This document shows, piece by piece, positions 1-9,904 of a stretch of 64,000 nucleotides of DNA. Position 1 is the first letter of the stretch; every line of letters starts with the position of its first letter. The stretch spans positions 2,914,001 to 2,978,000 of the forward strand of contig OY843749.1 of NCBI GenBank assembly GCA_963693025.1, written 5' to 3'. The notes beneath the pieces were generated by a model. It was not told where the DNA came from. It saw nothing but the letters and a program-made list of their open reading frames with translations, and did not search any database. Source of the DNA: JAHRAW01 sp963693025. Its GTDB lineage: Bacteria; Pseudomonadota; Gammaproteobacteria; Arenicellales; Poriferihabitantaceae. Made by a program: the position numbers and the translations under genes.

Positions 1-3000
1 GACATCCACAACGAAAACATCGATATTACCCATGCGGTGACCGGCTACGGCAGCACCACGGGTCCGGTGTTGACGGTGCTGGCGGATGAGAAGCCGATTG
101 TTGGTTTTCAGGCGGGGGGCGGGATTCATACTGAAGCCTCTACTACCCTTTCCAATTCTGAGTTTTGCGTACGTGTCGTTTCGGGACCGGTTTCCGCCCG
201 ATTTCCCTCCCTTTCTTTGCAACTAACCGTCACCGGCGGCACCGCCACTGCGGGCGATGACTATACTTTCACCCCCGCAGCCATCACTTTGACCGCCCCA
301 AACGATGTCCCGTGCCAGACTATCTCTTATATCGAAGACGCCATTGATGAAGCTGACGAGACCATCATCGTCACGCTTGCCGTGGCGGGCGCCACGACGG
401 CGGACGATGTGACGATTCAGACGCCAATCACCAGCACCAACACCATCACCGATGACGACACCGCCGACGTAAGGGTGGTTCAACCCGCCTCCGCCTCCAT
501 CGCAGAAGGCACGATGACCACCTACACCGTGGAGTTGCGCAGCGACCCGGAAGACGCCACGGTGACGGTAACGCCCGCCAGCAGCGACGCCATGGTCGCC
601 ACGGTCGCCCCGGCGGTGTTGACTTTTGTGAGCGCGGATTGGAATGTCGCGCAGACGGTAACGATTAGCGGCGTGGATGACGCGGACGCGATTGCCGACC
701 CGGCGGTGATGATTACGCACACCGTGGCGGGCTACACCCAAGGCGACGGCACCGCCATCACCACCGCCACCGCCGTGCCGATGACCGTAACCGAAACCGA
801 CATGGCGCGCATCACGGTGGCGGCGACCGCCACGGCGGTGAACGAGGGCGCTGACGCGGTTTATACCGTGGTGCTGGACACGATGCCGAGCGCGCAGGTG
901 GTGCTTAATCCGGATTCCGACCGGATGTATATGTCCACCCCTGCCGGCGGCGTGAGTTTCGATGATGCCGATTTCGCCGCTTTGACTTTCACCACCATGA
1001 ACTGGAACACCGCGCAAACCGTGCGCCTGACCGTGGACGACGACGCCGACGCGGTCGGCGGCACTTTCAGCCCGGGCTACACCGCCACCGCCGGCAGCGG
1101 GGATTACGCGACTTTACAAAACACCGGTACCAACCGCCTGGTGTTCACGGTAACCGACCCGGAAGACGCCACGGTGACGGAGAGCGTGGCGGCGATTAGC
1201 GTGATGGAGGGGATGAGCGGCGCATACACGCTCGTGCTGACTTCTTCGCCGCTCGGCGGCAATGTGGAGATTACGCCGGTGAACCCGACGCCGGCGGTGG
1301 CGACGCTGGACACCGACACGCTGACCTTCACGGCGGATGACTGGAATGTGGCGCAGACGGTTTCGGTGAGCGGCGTGCAAGACCCCGATGCGGTGGAAGA
1401 TGCGCCGGTGACTTTCACGCATACGCTCGCCGCCGCCGGCACGGATTATGCGGCGGTGGCGGTCGCCAATGTGGTGGCGACGATTACCGAGGACGAGATA
1501 CGCGAGCTGGAAGTCTCGCTGAGCACGCTGTCGGTAACCGAAGGCACTTCCACCGCCACCTATACCGTGGCGCTGACTTCGCTGCCGGTCGGCGGGGATG
1601 GGAATGCCACCGTGAGCATCGCTACCAGCGACGCCAGCGTGGCGACGGTTTCGCCGGCGATGGTGGTGTTTGACGACGGCAGCAACAACAACATCTGGAA
1701 TGTGCCGGTAACCATCGCCGTAACCGGCGTGATGGATGACGACGCCACCATCGCCGGCGATATCGCCACGCTGATGCATTCCATCAGCGGCGGCACGGAT
1801 TATGTCGCGGGCGACACCGGCAGCGCCGACGATGTGGATATTATCGGGGTGGAGGATGACAAGCCGACGGTGCGGATTGACTGGTCGCCCAACCCGCTGG
1901 TGGTGGATGAAGCCGACGCCGCGGCGGGCGAAGTCGCCACGACCGCGATGTATAGGGTGAAGTTGGACTACGCGCCGTATGGCGGCAATGCGACCGTGAC
2001 GCCGGTTGTTAGCGTCGGGAATCCCGACGGGGTGAAGAATCTGAGAATCATGAGCGCCAGCGCCCTGACCTTCACGATGGCGAACTGGAATGACTGGCAG
2101 ACGGTGGTGGTCGGCGCCGCCGATGACCCGGACGCGGTCGGCGGCATCGGGCAGATTGCGCATCCTGTGATGGGCGCGGATTACAACCTCGGGGTAGGCG
2201 GCGGGGTGGATTATGTCAACAATCAACTAACGGGCAGTAGCGCCAGCAGCGTGCGGGTGATGGCGAATGACCATGATATTAAGGGTATTACGGTGACCCA
2301 GCCGCCGACCGTGGAGGAGGGAACCACCGAGACCTACACGGTGGTGCTGGATACGCAGCCGATTGGCGAGTCGGTGACGGTGACGGCGAGCATTCCGGCG
2401 AATGTCGGTGTTTCGACGCATAGCGACCCGCTGCAGCGATACACCTCCGCCAGGGTGTCGGGAACGGTGGTGTTCACCAACGCCAACTGGAATGTGCCGC
2501 AGAACATCAGCGTGTACGGCACGGAAGACCCGGATGCGGTGGATGAAAGATCCAACGGCATCGACACCGGGACTCTTCCGCCGGTGGTGATTACGCACGC
2601 CATCGTCGGCGGCGGGGTGAATCAAGGCTATGTGGCGGGCGACACCGGCGCCGCCGACAACGTGATGGTTACGGTGGAGGATGATGATGAGCGGGGGATT
2701 ACGGTTTCGGGAGGGATCACCGTGATAGAAAGCCCCGAAAACGCGAACACTTATACCGTCGTGTTGCGCTCGCAGCCGGCGCTCGCCGACCCCATGGTGA
2801 CGGTGACGCCGGCGCTGGTCGGTGTCCCCGCCGAGACGGCGACCATTTCGGACCCGGTGATTTTCACCGCACAGAACTGGAATGTCCCGCAGAATGTGAC
2901 GGTCACCGTGCCGGAAGATGACGATGCGGTGGACGACGACCCGGTAACCGCCAGCCACACCGTGGCGGGGTCGGACTATGGCTTTCATAATGTCGTGCCA

Positions 3001-5670
3001 ACGGAGACGGTGGTGGTGACGATTATGGATGACGACGAGGTTGGGATTTTTGTGCGGGGGGCGGCAATCCCCAATCCCGACCCCAGCATCCCCGCCATCC
3101 GCGCCACCCCCCCGGTGTCAACCGGGCAGGTCGCGCTGACCGTAACCGAGGGCTTGACCCGCGTCTATGAAGTGCGGCTGGGAGCGGCGCCCGCGGCGGG
3201 AGACGGCGTTGTGAACATTGTGCCGAGCAGCGGCGACACGTCGGTGGTGATGGCGCCGGGGAGTCTGGACTTCGACACGACCTCCTGGAGTAGGTGGCAA
3301 CAGATTACCGTGAGCAGCGTGATGGACTTTGACGGCATTATGGATTTTGACACGACCATAACCCACGCGGTGACGACGCCCAGCGCGACTGCCACCAACG
3401 TCCCCGACAGTTATGCCGACGCCGGCAATCCGGTGACCGCCCCCTCTGTGGTGATGGTAACGCTGGAAGACGACCCGCTCGGAGTAACCCTTTCCGCGAC
3501 GACGCTGATGGTGGATGAAGGGTTCTCCCAAAACTATACGGTGGTGCTGGACACGCAGCCGGGACCGGGCGAGAGCGTCACCGTAACGCCGAGCGCCGGC
3601 ACGCACGCCGATGCGGAGATTACGGTTACCGGCGTGCCGGTGTTCACCGCCGCCGACTGGAATGTCGCGCAGGCGGTTACGGTCGGCGGCGTGATGGACC
3701 TTGACGCCGGCGACGGCAGCATTGTCATTACCCACGCGGTAACCAGTTACGTGGACACCGCGGTGACCGGCGCACGCACGGGGACGGATTATCAGAGCAA
3801 CGGCATCACGGCGGAGAGCGTGACGGTGAGCGTGCGCGATGATGATATGCCGGGGATTATGGTCGCGCCGGCGGCGTTGACGCTGACCGAGGATGCCGTC
3901 GACCCCACGGAGGGGGAGACCCCCACTGATACCGTGGCGCCGGGGGAGCCGCGAGCGAGCGACATTTATACCGTGCGGCTGGATACGGAGCCGGTTCCGG
4001 AAGCCGGTGATGTGACGGTAACGATGACTTTTTCATCCAATGCGAGCGATGAGGAGATTCGCGAGTCCCTTGCGCTGTCAACCGAGCGCCTGATTTTCAA
4101 TAGGGCGAACTGGAACATCGCGGCGACCGTTACGGCAACGGCGCTTTCCGACGACAACGGCTCGGATGAAAATATCAGCATCCATCACACCGCAGCCGGC
4201 GCCGACTACGACGGCGTAACCGCCGCCGTGAGCGTCATGATTGACGACGCCCAGGACGAAGCGGCGCTGAACGCGCTCAACGCGGTCGTGTTGCCGGAAG
4301 TGACCTATGTCATCTCCGGCGTGCAAATGGGCGCGATTGCCGGGCGCGTGGCGGCGGTGTCGAGCGCCGGCGGCGGCTCGGTGGCGGGTAGCGGCTTGCA
4401 ATTCAACCTCAAAGGGCAGTCCTCGCTCGCGGCGCTCGCGGCAACGCAAGCCAAAGCGCTCGCCGACGACTCGGATATGGATATGAAATCACTGCTCAAC
4501 GGCTCGGAGTTCTCCATGCCGCTGAGCGCGGCGGGCGACAGCAACCAAGCCGGCGGAGTCGGCATCTGGGGCGGCGGCGACTACCGCAGCATCGGCGGCG
4601 AAAACCGCACCAACGATTGGAGCGGCGACCTGTTCAGCATGAATCTGGGCGTGGACAAACGCCTGCACAACGACCTGCTGGTCGGCGTGATGGTGTCGTG
4701 GAGCGAAGCCGATATCGACTACGAAGTGACCCGCGACGGCACGAAACAGCAAGGCGAATACAGCCTCGACCTGACCAGCGTGCTGCCGTATATGAATTGG
4801 AGTTCGTCTGACGGCAAGTTGGACTTGTGGGCGGCGTTCGGCGGCGGCACGGGCGATGTGGAAGTCACGCCGCAGACCCAAGACGGCGAAGACCAGCCGA
4901 GTTCCGAAGGCGAAATCACCACGCGCACGGTCGGCATCGGCGGCAGCAGCGAAGTGCTGAGCGACGGCGCCAACACCCTGCGCGTCAAAGCCGAAGCCTT
5001 CGTCACCAACACCGAGTTTGAAGGCACCGGCGGCGAGTCGGTGTTGGGCGATATGGAAGTGAGCGTCAACCGCGTGCGCCTGGCGCTGGAAGCCGAGCGA
5101 AAATACACCACCGCCACCGGCGCCCAAGTCGCCCCGTCGCTGGAAGCCGGCATGCGCTACGACGGCGGCGACGGCGAACACACCGGCTCCGGCGTTGAAG
5201 TCGGCGGCGGCATCAACTACCAAAACCCCGCCAACGGCGTCACCCTCGAAACCCACGTCCGCGGCCTATTCGGCCACAGCGGCGGCGCCGAAGACTGGGG
5301 AATAGGCGGCAGCGCCAGAATAGAATCCGGCGCCGGCGGCCAAGGCCTCGCCCTAACCTTAGCCCCCGCCTACGGCAACACCAAAAGCGCCATCCAAAAA
5401 ATCTGGAACCAAGGCACCCCCGACAACACCACCAACCCCACCACCCCCCTAAAAGCCCGCCTGGACGCCAAAGTAGGCTACGGCACATACACCGCCGGCT
5501 GGCTAATAACCCCCTACACCAAACTAACCCTCGCCCCTAAGGCGCAGACCTACCGCTTGGGGATGCAGTGGCAGAGGGAAGGGCGGTATGACTTGAACTT
5601 GTTTGGTACTCGGGAAGATAAGGAAGGGGTACAACATGGAGTTTGGTTGGAGGGGGAGGTTAGGTTCTAA
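1..5670 (+). CDS. Giant repeat surface protein with C-terminal autotransporter beta-barrel (5' truncated by window)
   Basis: The reading frame is open from base 1 and the first codons already match the repeat (ITHAVTGYG), so the GTG at 37 is probably internal and the true start lies outside the window; 1889 residues are visible. A Calx-beta-like module (GTATAGDDYT, DETIIVTLA) comes first. About ten units of roughly 100 residues follow, each with a Glu-rich strand, a TYTVxL strand, a WNVxQTVTV motif, DxDAV and ITHxVxGxDY. From about residue 1490 the chain becomes amphipathic beta-strand (GVGIWGGGDYRS onward) and ends in GEVRF, a terminal Phe as expected for BAM-inserted barrels. Known family role: type V-like export of an adhesin-like passenger; the ligand cannot be told. 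The last 150 bases switch from A/C-rich to G/T-rich codons. Confidence 0.8.
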   Translation, partial: DIHNENIDITHAVTGYGSTTGPVLTVLADEKPIVGFQAGGGIHTEASTTLSNSEFCVRVVSGPVSARFPSLSLQLTVTGGTATAGDDYTFTPAAITLTAPNDVPCQTISYIEDAIDEADETIIVTLAVAGATTADDVTIQTPITSTNTITDDDTADVRVVQPASASIAEGTMTTYTVELRSDPEDATVTVTPASSDAMVATVAPAVLTFVSADWNVAQTVTISGVDDADAIADPAVMITHTVAGYTQGDGTAITTATAVPMTVTETDMARITVAATATAVNEGADAVYTVVLDTMPSAQVVLNPDSDRMYMSTPAGGVSFDDADFAALTFTTMNWNTAQTVRLTVDDDADAVGGTFSPGYTATAGSGDYATLQNTGTNRLVFTVTDPEDATVTESVAAISVMEGMSGAYTLVLTSSPLGGNVEITPVNPTPAVATLDTDTLTFTADDWNVAQTVSVSGVQDPDAVEDAPVTFTHTLAAAGTDYAAVAVANVVATITEDEIRELEVSLSTLSVTEGTSTATYTVALTSLPVGGDGNATVSIATSDASVATVSPAMVVFDDGSNNNIWNVPVTIAVTGVMDDDATIAGDIATLMHSISGGTDYVAGDTGSADDVDIIGVEDDKPTVRIDWSPNPLVVDEADAAAGEVATTAMYRVKLDYAPYGGNATVTPVVSVGNPDGVKNLRIMSASALTFTMANWNDWQTVVVGAADDPDAVGGIGQIAHPVMGADYNLGVGGGVDYVNNQLTGSSASSVRVMANDHDIKGITVTQPPTVEEGTTETYTVVLDTQPIGESVTVTASIPANVGVSTHSDPLQRYTSARVSGTVVFTNANWNVPQNISVYGTEDPDAVDERSNGIDTGTLPPVVITHAIVGGGVNQGYVAGDTGAADNVMVTVEDDDERGITVSGGITVIESPENANTYTVVLRSQPALADPMVTVTPALVGVPAETATISDPVIFTAQNWNVPQNVTVTVPEDDDAVDDDPVTASHTVAGSDYGFHNVVPTETVVVTIMDDDEVGIFVRGAAIPNPDPSIPAIRATPPVSTGQVALTVTEGLTRVYEVRLGAAPAAGDGVVNIVPSSGDTSVVMAPGSLDFDTTSWSRWQQITVSSVMDFDGIMDFDTTITHAVTTPSATATNVPDSYADAGNPVTAPSVVMVTLEDDPLGVTLSATTLMVDEGFSQNYTVVLDTQPGPGESVTVTPSAGTHADAEITVTGVPVFTAADWNVAQAVTVGGVMDLDAGDGSIVITHAVTSYVDTAVTGARTGTDYQSNGITAESVTVSVRDDDMPGIMVAPAALTLTEDAVDPTEGETPTDTVAPGEPRASDIYTVRLDTEPVPEAGDVTVTMTFSSNASDEEIRESLALSTERLIFNRANWNIAATVTATALSDDNGSDENISIHHTAAGADYDGVTAAVSVMIDDAQDEAALNALNAVVLPEVTYVISGVQMGAIAGRVAAVSSAGGGSVAGSGLQFNLKGQSSLAALAATQAKALADDSDMDMKSLLNGSEFSMPLSAAGDSNQAGGVGIWGGGDYRSIGGENRTNDWSGDLFSMNLGVDKRLHNDLLVGVMVSWSEADIDYEVTRDGTKQQGEYSLDLTSVLPYMNWSSSDGKLDLWAAFGGGTGDVEVTPQTQDGEDQPSSEGEITTRTVGIGGSSEVLSDGANTLRVKAEAFVTNTEFEGTGGESVLGDMEVSVNRVRLALEAERKYTTATGAQVAPSLEAGMRYDGGDGEHTGSGVEVGGGINYQNPANGVTLETHVRGLFGHSGGAEDWGIGGSARIESGAGGQGLALTLAPAYGNTKSAIQKIWNQGTPDNTTNPTTPLKARLDAKVGYGTYTAGWLITPYTKLTLAPKAQTYRLGMQWQREGRYDLNLFGTREDKEGVQHGVWLEGEVRF

Positions 5671-5713
5671 TGTGAGGTGGGCGTAAAACCCACCACCCAC
5701 CACCCACCACCCC

Positions 5714-5968
5714 CGTCATTCTCGAGCGTTAGTGTCCGTCGCCGCGCAAGCGGCTTACCGGACACTTACGACCTCGGGAATCTCCCTAAGACTGGCACAG
5801 ACGTCACCCAACCCAACAGAAAACGGCGGCTTACCCGCCGCCCGCTCCGCCCACTCCGTTTGAATCCACGCCAACCTTAGAAAGATTCCCGAGAACGCAA
5901 GTGTCCGTAAGCCGCCGCTTAAAAGAAAAAGCGCGGCGACAAACGGACACTAACGCTCGAGAATGACG
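5714..5968. repeat. Modular intergenic repeat, copy 1 (A-module at both ends)
   Basis: Begins with CGTCATTCTCGAGCG and ends with its inverse. Unlike most copies it has the A hairpin (GTGTCCG...CGGACAC) at both ends, inverted, around a variant centre containing GGCGGCTTACCCGCCGCC and CGCTCCGTTTGAA. It fills the 354-base gap between the converging adhesin and HTH genes. The flanking bases 5685-5713 are a CCACCC tandem. The short open frame at 5677-5880 is a by-product of the repeat. Confidence 0.8.
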
Positions 5969-6024
5969 AAGTTGGGGAATGCCGAAGTGGGGGGGACGGC
6001 GAGGGGCGCTGTCAGCGCGTGGAA

Positions 6025-6495
6025 CTAAGCAACAAGACGGTACGCTTTCTGAGCATCCCCTTCACCTACAACCGAGAAATTCAAGCGAGTTGCTTTTTTT
6101 GCTTTACCCAAAGGTATCCAGTTATTGCTGAGTTCTTCCGGGTTTAGTTTTGCCAACTTCAACTTGTCGGACGCGAGGCTGCGTATCCGCGCGTCGGCGA
6201 CGGCGCCGATTGGGGTTTCTTCGGTTTCCCAGCGTGCTATTGTCAGGCGTTTGCGGTGAACTAGTTCGCCCAGTTGGGTTTGTGTCAGTCCCATTTCGCT
6301 TCGTAGAAACTTCAACTCGGCTCCGCTCAGGGTGCCGGGTGAATGTACGACGTCGTGTGCGATTGCTTTATGCAACCCGTGTATATTGGGAATGATGAAT
6401 GTTTTGTTTCCCGCATCGTCAATCACACACCTGCACCGAATCCAAACATTAGGCAACCCGCACACTTTGTAGTGGTGTTTTACTATTTCACTCAT
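6025..6495 (-). CDS. XRE-type helix-turn-helix regulator (YgiT/MqsA-like layout)
   Basis: A 156-residue protein. The N-terminal part has YKVCGLPNVWI and IPNIHGLHKAIA, a layout I recall from YgiT/MqsA-type HTH regulators. The C-terminal half has a helix-turn-helix: ELKFLRSEMGLTQTQLGELV then LTIARWETEETPIG. I chose the ATG at 6495 because GGCGGGA lies upstream; a GTG at 6510 would add five residues. It stands alone between a repeat element and hppA, with no toxin gene beside it, so a toxin-antitoxin role is not supported here. Likely a DNA-binding repressor of unknown targets. Confidence 0.65.
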   Translation of the reverse strand: MSEIVKHHYKVCGLPNVWIRCRCVIDDAGNKTFIIPNIHGLHKAIAHDVVHSPGTLSGAELKFLRSEMGLTQTQLGELVHRKRLTIARWETEETPIGAVADARIRSLASDKLKLAKLNPEELSNNWIPLGKAKKATRLNFSVVGEGDAQKAYRLVA

Positions 6496-6547
6496 GATAC
6501 ATCCCGCCACATTATAAAATGCAAAGCATTACGCGGCTTCAATCCCC

Positions 6548-8560
6548 CTAAACCCCCAACAACGGCGCGATCACCAAACTGACGATAGCCATCACGTTGA
6601 TGAGGATGTTCATTGAGGGGCCTGAGGTGTCTTTGAAGGGGTCGCCTACGGTGTCGCCGACTACGGCGGCGGCGTGGGCGGGGGAGCCTTTGCCGCCCAG
6701 GTTGCCTTTTTCTATGTATTTTTTGGCGTTGTCCCAGGCGCCGCCGGCGTTTGCCATGGTGAGCGCCATCAGCACGCAACCGAGCAGCGCGCCGGCGAGC
6801 ATGCCGCCTAAGGCGGTGGCGCCGAGGGCGAAGCCGACCACCGCCGGGGCGGAGACGGCGAGCACGCCGGGGGCGATCATGCGTTTGAGGGCGGCTTGCG
6901 TGGCGATGTCGACGCAGCGGGCGGAGTCGGGCTCGGCGGTGCCTTCCATCAAGCCGGGGATTTCTTTGAATTGGCGGCGGATTTCGTGAATCATGTCGAA
7001 GGCGGCGGCGCCCACGGCTTTCATCGTCAGGCTGGAGACGAGCATCGGGAAGATGCCGCCGAGGAAGAGCCCCGCCAGCACTTTGGGGTCGCTGATGCGC
7101 AGCGCGAAGGTCGGGTGGTGGATGGACACGGTTTCGATGAAGGCGGAGATGATGGCGAGCGCCGCCAGCGCCGCGGCGCCGATGGCGAAGCCTTTGCCGA
7201 TGGCGGCGGTGGTGTTGCCCAACTCGTCCAGCGAGTCGGTGATTTCGCGCACCTCGTCTCCCAGCCCGGCCATTTCGGCGAGCCCGCCGGCGTTGTCGGC
7301 GACCGGACCGTAGGCGTCGATTGCCATCGTGATGCCGACCGTCGCCAGCATGCCCACGGCGGCGATGCCGACGCCGTATAAGCCGGTGAGCGAACTGGCG
7401 GCGAGGATGATGGCGCTGATAATCAGCAGCGGCGCGACCACCGATTCCATACCCACGGCGAGCCCGCTAATCATGACCGTGGCGGGTCCGGTCTTCCCGC
7501 TGTTGGCGATGTCGCGCACGGGTTTTCCGCCGGTGTAGTATTCGGTAATCAAGCCGATGCCGATGCCGCCGACCGCGCCGACCAGCACCGCGCCCCAGAC
7601 CTTGATGCTGATGTCCAGCCACAAAATCAGCGCGAGCGCGGCAGCGATGAACAGCACCGAGGCGCCGATGGTGCCGATGCGTAATGCCAGTTCGGGCGAC
7701 TTGGCGGTGTTCATACGCACCAATTGGATGCCGCCGATGGAGGCGAGCAAGCCCGTCGAGGCGAGCGCCAGCGGCAGGAACATCAGGTCGCTCTGGCTGC
7801 CGAGGACGGCGAGCATCGCCGGCGAGAGGGTCGCGGCGATGGCGATGGAGGCGATCATGGAGCCGCAGTAGGATTCAAAAATGTCCGAGCCCATGCCGGC
7901 GACATCGCCGACGTTGTCGCCCACGTTGTCGGCGATGACCCCCGGATTGCGCGGGTCGTCTTCGGGGATGCCGGCTTCAATTTTGCCGACCAGGTCGGCG
8001 CCCACATCGGCGCTCTTGGTGAAGATGCCGCCGCCGACGCGCGAGAACAACGCGACCGACGACGCGCCCATGCCGAAGCCGTGGATGATGTGCGCGGTGT
8101 GCGGGTCGCCGCCGTAAAACAGGTACAGCAAGCCGAGCCCGAGCAGCCCCATGGCGGCGACGCACAAGCCCATGATGGAGCCGCCGTAAAACGCCACGGT
8201 GAGCGCCCCGGCGGCGCCTTCGTTGACCGCGGCGGTGGTGGTTCTGACGTTGGCGCGGGTCGCCGCATACATGCCGATATAACCCGCGAAGGCGGAACAC
8301 AGCGCGCCCACCAAAAAGGCGAACATGCTGTGCACGCCGAGGTCGGAGATGAGAATAAGCGCCGCCAGCACCGCCACGAACACGGCGAGATAGGTGTACT
8401 CGGTGCGCATGAACACCATCGCGCCGCGGTGAATCTGCTCGGCAATTTCAACCACCTTGCCGTCACCCGCCGGATGCTGAAGCACCAACCGATAAACACC
8501 CCAAGCCACCACCAACCCAACCGCGCCCAACAGCATCGGAACGAGGGAAATCAACGACAT
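6548..8560 (-). CDS. hppA: Membrane-bound ion-pumping pyrophosphatase
   Basis: A 670-residue polytopic protein that couples PPi hydrolysis to H+ (or Na+) export across the inner membrane. The catalytic loop reads DVGADLVGKIEAGIPEDDPR followed by ADNVGDNVGDVAGMGSD; a second acidic cluster is GDTVGDPFKDTSGPS near the C terminus. The motif GNTTAAIGKGFAIG has Ala and Gly where K+-independent enzymes have Lys and Thr, placing it in the K+-dependent class; that class includes both H+ and Na+ pumps and I cannot separate them. Start at ATG 8560 is preceded by AAGGAGC; an ORF extension to 8605 is not needed. It is followed upstream by a repeat element and appears monocistronic. Confidence 0.93.
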   Translation of the reverse strand: MSLISLVPMLLGAVGLVVAWGVYRLVLQHPAGDGKVVEIAEQIHRGAMVFMRTEYTYLAVFVAVLAALILISDLGVHSMFAFLVGALCSAFAGYIGMYAATRANVRTTTAAVNEGAAGALTVAFYGGSIMGLCVAAMGLLGLGLLYLFYGGDPHTAHIIHGFGMGASSVALFSRVGGGIFTKSADVGADLVGKIEAGIPEDDPRNPGVIADNVGDNVGDVAGMGSDIFESYCGSMIASIAIAATLSPAMLAVLGSQSDLMFLPLALASTGLLASIGGIQLVRMNTAKSPELALRIGTIGASVLFIAAALALILWLDISIKVWGAVLVGAVGGIGIGLITEYYTGGKPVRDIANSGKTGPATVMISGLAVGMESVVAPLLIISAIILAASSLTGLYGVGIAAVGMLATVGITMAIDAYGPVADNAGGLAEMAGLGDEVREITDSLDELGNTTAAIGKGFAIGAAALAALAIISAFIETVSIHHPTFALRISDPKVLAGLFLGGIFPMLVSSLTMKAVGAAAFDMIHEIRRQFKEIPGLMEGTAEPDSARCVDIATQAALKRMIAPGVLAVSAPAVVGFALGATALGGMLAGALLGCVLMALTMANAGGAWDNAKKYIEKGNLGGKGSPAHAAAVVGDTVGDPFKDTSGPSMNILINVMAIVSLVIAPLLGV

Positions 8561-8659
8561 CGCTTTGCTCCTTGATTGTTTGAAGGATGAAAATAAAACC
8601 GACAACTCGTTATTACAAGTGCGTCATTACAACAACTTCGTCATTCACAACCACCACTT

Positions 8660-8892
8660 CGTCATTCTCGAGCGTTAGTGTCCGTTGCCGCCGCGCTTCT
8701 TCTTTTAAGCGGCGGCTTACGGACACTTACGACCTCGGGAATCTCCCTAAGACTGGCACGGACTTCGACAAAGTCCACGCTAACCTTAGGGAGATTCCCG
8801 AAGGCGAAGAAAATATGGTCGCCTGTCGGCTCCCTATTTTCTACCGTTCGGGAATGACGGTAGTTGGTATTTTCTATCGTTCGAGAATGACG
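8660..8892 (+). repeat. Modular intergenic repeat, copy 2, with extra C-end
   Basis: Modules A-B-C on the plus strand from CGTCATTCTCGAG to GGGAATGACG at 8859, then a linker and a second, solitary C-end (TTTTCTATCGTTCGAGAATGACG) ending at 8892. The B module has the arms GGGAATCTCCCTAAG and CTTAGGGAGATTCCC. It lies between the hppA start and the xerC stop. Short CGTCATTCAC fragments lie just upstream (8637-8659). Confidence 0.85.
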
Positions 8893-8931
8893 ACGTTGCG
8901 GATTGGATTGTAAGTTATTTTTATTTGCTTG

Positions 8932-9858
8932 TCATTTACCCCGCTTCCGCGCCCGCGGATGCGCGCGGTCATACACTCCGGCGAGGTGCTGAAAATCCAA
9001 GTGGGTATAGACCTGCGTAGTGCCAATATCAGCGTGACCCAGCATTTCTTGCACGGCGCGCAGGTCGCCGCTTGAGGCGAGCACGTGGCTGGCGAATGAG
9101 TGGCGCAGCATGTGGGGGTGCAGGCGGCGGCCTAGGCCGTGTTTTTTTGCCCAGTGATTGACGCGGTATTGGATGCCGCGCACGCCGAGGCGGTGGCCGT
9201 TTTTGTTGACGAACAGCGCGGGCTCGGCGCGCGCGGCGATGTCGTCGCGGTGCGCCAGCCAGCATTTGAGCGCGCTCGCCGCCTTGGCGCCGACCGGCAC
9301 GATGCGCTGCTTGTTGCCCTTGCCGGTGACGCGCACTTCGGCTTGCGCGAAATCAACGCCGTTGCAGTCGAGCGAAGCCAACTCGGCGAGGCGCAGTCCC
9401 GAGGAGTAAAACAACTCAAGCATGGCGTGGTCGCGCACCGACAATGCGCTGCCGTCGTGTTGCGCCAGCAACGCCGCCAACTCGTCCACGCTCAGGGTGG
9501 CGGGCAATGTGCTCCCCGATTTCGGCGCGCGGATGCCGTCGAACGGGTTGGCGGTGGCGCGCCCGCCCGCAATCAGGTGGCGGTAAAACGCGCGCGCGGC
9601 GGATAGCATTCGCCGAATGCTCCGCCCCGACAGCCCCGACTGGTGCAGTTTCGCCGGAAACGCGCGCGCCCGCTTGACCGACAAGCCGCCCCACTCCCCG
9701 CCGCCCGACTGCGCGACAAAGGCGGCGAGCCGGACGAGGTCGCGCCGGTAGGCATCCACGGTGTGCGGCGACAACCGCCGCTCGCGCAAGTGGGCGAGGA
9801 AGTCGCTCAGAGCATCGGCATCGGGCGCATCAGCGCGCGCGCGGTCGGTGGGTTGCAT
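8932..9858 (-). CDS. xerC: Tyrosine recombinase XerC
   Basis: A 308-residue site-specific recombinase that resolves chromosome dimers at dif with XerD. The N-terminal SAM-like domain holds LSPHTVDAYRRDLVRLAAF. The catalytic residues are visible: Arg in SSGLRLAEL, Lys in VTGKGNKQR, HMLRH, GHADIGTTQ and the nucleophile Tyr in QVYTHLD. The tail DFQHLAGVYDRAHPRARKRG is XerC-like rather than XerD-like. It is third in the conserved order dapF, DUF484, xerC, all on the minus strand, 46 bases after the DUF484 stop. Confidence 0.93.
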   Translation of the reverse strand: MQPTDRARADAPDADALSDFLAHLRERRLSPHTVDAYRRDLVRLAAFVAQSGGGEWGGLSVKRARAFPAKLHQSGLSGRSIRRMLSAARAFYRHLIAGGRATANPFDGIRAPKSGSTLPATLSVDELAALLAQHDGSALSVRDHAMLELFYSSGLRLAELASLDCNGVDFAQAEVRVTGKGNKQRIVPVGAKAASALKCWLAHRDDIAARAEPALFVNKNGHRLGVRGIQYRVNHWAKKHGLGRRLHPHMLRHSFASHVLASSGDLRAVQEMLGHADIGTTQVYTHLDFQHLAGVYDRAHPRARKRGK

Positions 9859-9904
9859 GGGGGCGAGTTGCGGGTTGCGGCGGGTTCCGGGTTGCGCTTG
9901 CGCG

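Noticed and set aside
4611..5021. Short plus-strand frames inside the autotransporter barrel region
   Set aside because: Out-of-frame shadows rich in Arg; the barrel frame is continuous.
5677..5880. 67-residue ORF downstream of the adhesin
   Set aside because: Lies within repeat copy 1; its peptide (SSVSVRRRASG type) recurs wherever the element occurs.
6025..6495. Toxin-antitoxin pair at the HTH gene
   Set aside because: No toxin-sized gene on either side; one neighbour is a repeat, the other hppA.
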